From Macrobrachium rosenbergii (lineage: Eukaryota > Arthropoda > Malacostraca > Decapoda > Palaemonidae), in the NCBI RefSeq assembly GCF_040412425.1, contig NC_089761.1, positions 20,465,644 through 20,529,643 on the forward strand: a stretch of 64,000 nt of DNA, in the 5' to 3' direction. The notes under the pieces are model-generated. The model was not told the DNA's origin and did not search any database. It worked only from the letters and a program-made list of their open reading frames with translations. Of this stretch, positions 62,011-64,000 are shown piece by piece; the first letter of the stretch is position 1, and every line of letters starts with the position of its first letter. The translations under genes and the position numbers were made by a program.

Positions 62011-62754
62011 ATGGGTTTCGTCATAAGCAGAATTTTTTCGCTGCTACAAAGGCCTGAGCCATTCAGGATATTGATGGGTAAGGTTCATTATCATTATTGC
62101 ATACATTTACTCAGTTGATTCACAAACACTCACGCACAAGCGTGCACGCACGCACGCACGCACACACAAACACACACACTCTGTAATATAAATGAAAACT
62201 GCGATTCCAACTGTCTAACTTGTAAGAAGTGCAATCAGCCAAAGTAAGCGTCTGGGCTTAGCGGAGCAGTGCTTGTCTCAAGTTTGCAAGGTCCGTTGAT
62301 CACTCCTGGCTTACAGCTTATTTGCCAACGGATACTAACGTCTGCTGGAGTTAAGGAAACCTAATCCTTAAAGAAGTACTGAGAAACGGGCTGACTGCAC
62401 CCTACTGGAATTGCCCCCTCCTAAGAGACAAGTTAAGTATACCTTAGTTTAACCAGACCACTGAGCTGATTAACAGCTCTCCTAGGGTTGGCCCGAAGGA
62501 TTAGGTTTATTTTACGTGGCTAAGAACCAACTGGTTACCTAGCAACGGGACCTACAGCTTATTGTGGAATCCGAACCACATTATAACGAGAAATGAATTT
62601 CTGTCACCAGAAATAAATTCCTCTAATTCTTCACTGGCCGGTCGGAGAATCGAACGCGGACCCAGCAGAGTGCTAGCTGAGAACGATGGCCACCCGTCCA
62701 ATCCTAAGAGACAAAGCAGTATGGTGGACAAGAGGGAAGCATATATATATACGA

Positions 62755-62847
<93 letters not shown>

Positions 62848-64000
62848 TATATAATGTACGCGTATACACCGTATACACGTACCCACTAGTATACCGGTAA
62901 AGCTAAACTACTTATGCAATAATTCAACACTGCGCTCACTAAGTTCTGTCTGCCATTTTAATCAATATCCAGGCATATTTTCATCCATACCAGAATAAAC
63001 ATGACGCGTAGTCGCTACTCGAATATATGGCAGCACAATCTTTACTCATTTTTTTGTTTTTTTAATCAGCTTACCCGCATTGTTGCGCGACCAATTTGTT
63101 TAACAATCGACAATCTTACGCTACTAATTCTGTTTACGAAGTCGATCTACTAAGCAATAAAGAGCGTCACGAGAGATTTATGCGCCTTCCAGCTGATACA
63201 AAACGTCAGGGTTGCCTTTACCCAAACGGAAAAACCCAAAAGGGACCCAAATTTGATGACACGCGAATTTTTACATTTTTTTTCAAAGCGTTCATGCAAC
63301 TGAGAAGTACAGAAATAAAATGTGGCTGCCTTTTAAATAAAAAAAAAAAATACTCATGGTAGCATGAGTCTTCAAATGGAGAAACAAATCCACAGTTACG
63401 TATATTTAAAAATAAATCTCTACAGAGAGTTTACAATCTGAAAGCTCTCCGTAGTGATTTATTTTTGAATATATGTACCCACGCGTAACTGTGGATTTGT
63501 TTCGCCAACTCTTGAATGGTTAAGAGTATTGTGTACATTGCCTATCGTTATGAATCACTCTCTTATATGAATCTTTTTTTTCTGAACAGTTGGTTTGGAC
63601 AGCGTAGGGAAGACTACAGTTCTCTACAAAATGAAAATGGACGAAGTTCTGACGACGATCCCTACCGTTGGTGAGTCAAAGTATTTTCCAGCAGTCTCCG
63701 CACTCTACGAATGACATGTCTGTCCTAAAGGTAGCTTGAATGAGGTGAAACGTAACTTCTTGAATAACTGATACCAATCAGGAATACCACTTGATAATTC
63801 ACAAAACTAAGACAAGAGCAAGAGATGACGGGTGAACCATATAAACTTTTGTATGTGTCATATACAAAATGACAGAATGGAGGAAATCAATGTTTTTTTT
63901 TTTTGGTTTGTCACTTACTAATTTTTATTTTCCTCACATTTGTTCGAACAGGTTTTAATGTCGAGTCAGTAGAACACCAGAATGTTACGTATACAGTGTA
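62011..64000 (+). CDS. ARF-family small GTPase, divergent; 3' end outside window
   Basis: Three exons join in phase: 62011-62077 (ATG, donor GTAAGG), 63590-63670 (acceptor tctgaacag, donor GTGAGT) and 63952 to the edge (acceptor cgaacag). The visible N-terminus is '[19 protein letters not shown]' followed by '[19 protein letters not shown]', then '[20 protein letters not shown]' and 'TV'. Features: Gly2 for N-myristoylation, an amphipathic N-terminal helix, an intact P-loop GLDSVGKTT (ARF1: GLDAAGKTT), and switch I TIPTVGFNVE. ARFs recruit coats and effectors to membranes in a GTP-dependent way. Where ARFs have a Trp after 'TV' (TVWDVGG), the next codon here begins TA, so Trp is impossible. 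It is best called ARF1-6-like rather than ARL by the switch I sequence; the subclass is unresolved without the rest. Confidence 0.87.
62145..62180. repeat. CGCA/CA microsatellite
   Basis: GCACGCACGCACGCACGCAC passing into CACACA, in intron 1 of the ARF-like gene. Confidence 0.85.
62425..62703 (-). mobile_element. tRNA-derived SINE
   Basis: On the minus strand the head shows a pol III box A-like TGGCCATCGTTCTCAGC (62677-62693) and a box B GTTCGATTC (complement of 62647-62655) at tRNA-like spacing. A tRNA-unrelated body follows with 'AATTCATTTCTCG', 'GTGGTTCGGATTCCACAATA' and 'CCCGTTGCTAGGTAACC'. It resembles an abundant decapod SINE from memory. It lacks a tRNA acceptor fold, so it is not a tRNA gene. 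Confidence 0.78.
62745..62840. repeat. TA then GT microsatellite
   Basis: About 65 bp of TA followed by about 30 bp of GT beside the SINE head. It yields the IYIY/HTHT pseudo-ORFs. Confidence 0.96.
63378..63506. repeat. Hairpin (foldback) element
   Basis: The left arm TGGAGAAACAAATCCACAGT...AAAATAAATC pairs with GATTTATTTTTGAATATATG...ACTGTGGATTTGTTTCGCCA around a short centre at about 63431-63450. It sits about 85 bases before ARF-like exon 2. Confidence 0.82.

Noticed and set aside
62640..62703. True tRNA gene
   Set aside because: Boxes A and B are present, but no acceptor or anticodon stem pairing is evident and a SINE body follows.
62552..62900. Frames rich in IYIY, HTHT and CVCV
   Set aside because: Products of the TA and GT arrays and the SINE, on both strands at once.

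Overview
This window looks like nuclear DNA from a decapod crustacean. The genes are split by GT-AG introns. Very long CT/GA and TA microsatellites are common. The interspersed repeats (a tRNA-derived SINE, LINE 3' ends, TA-flanked inverted-repeat elements) resemble families I associate with shrimp, crayfish and crabs; that assignment is from memory of such repeats and was not searched.

Three genes can be supported. (1) Plus strand, 225-10429: the 3' five exons of a CLCA-family gene (calcium-activated chloride channel regulator), about 1012 visible residues. It has a remnant metalloprotease motif, a VWA domain, a fibronectin-III-like domain, one transmembrane helix and a long Pro/Tyr-rich cytoplasmic tail. 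Both the HExxH zinc site and the VWA MIDAS appear lost. (2) Minus strand, 59079 down to 36012: a complete ten-exon nucleostemin-type GTPase gene (GNL3/GNL3L family), 579 residues. I could join all nine introns in phase, and the circularly permuted G motifs are intact. (3) Plus strand, from 62011 to the right edge: the first three exons of a divergent ARF-family small GTPase. Genes 2 and 3 are divergently oriented, with about 2.9 kb between start codons.

Layout: 1-10.4 kb CLCA exons with introns crowded by CT arrays; 10.4-11.9 kb CLCA 3' UTR; 11.9-36 kb gene-free DNA. That gene-free stretch holds a diverged local repeat family carrying CRE/X-box/CCAAT-like motifs (14.2-19 kb), several hairpins including a 215-bp almost perfect inverted repeat (21.9-22.4 kb), a 27-bp minisatellite, a LINE split by a pogo/Tigger-like element (27.6-29.6 kb) and a BEL/Pao remnant (30.9-31.2 kb). 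From 36-59 kb is the nucleostemin gene, with introns holding a 93-bp tandem repeat, LINE fragments, a 985-bp TA-flanked inverted-repeat element, a degenerate retroelement block and a diverged ~170-bp tandem repeat. From 59-64 kb are the shared upstream region and the ARF-like gene, with a SINE and large TA/GT arrays in its first intron.

I see no shared pathway linking the three genes. CLCA would be a secreted or membrane protein, nucleostemin a nucleolar ribosome-biogenesis GTPase, and the ARF-like protein a membrane-trafficking GTPase. No bona fide tRNA, rRNA, CRISPR array or bacterial gene was found. The points most worth a second look are the doubly degenerate CLCA, the near-perfect long inverted repeat, the CRE/X-box repeat family, the split LINE and the divergent ARF.
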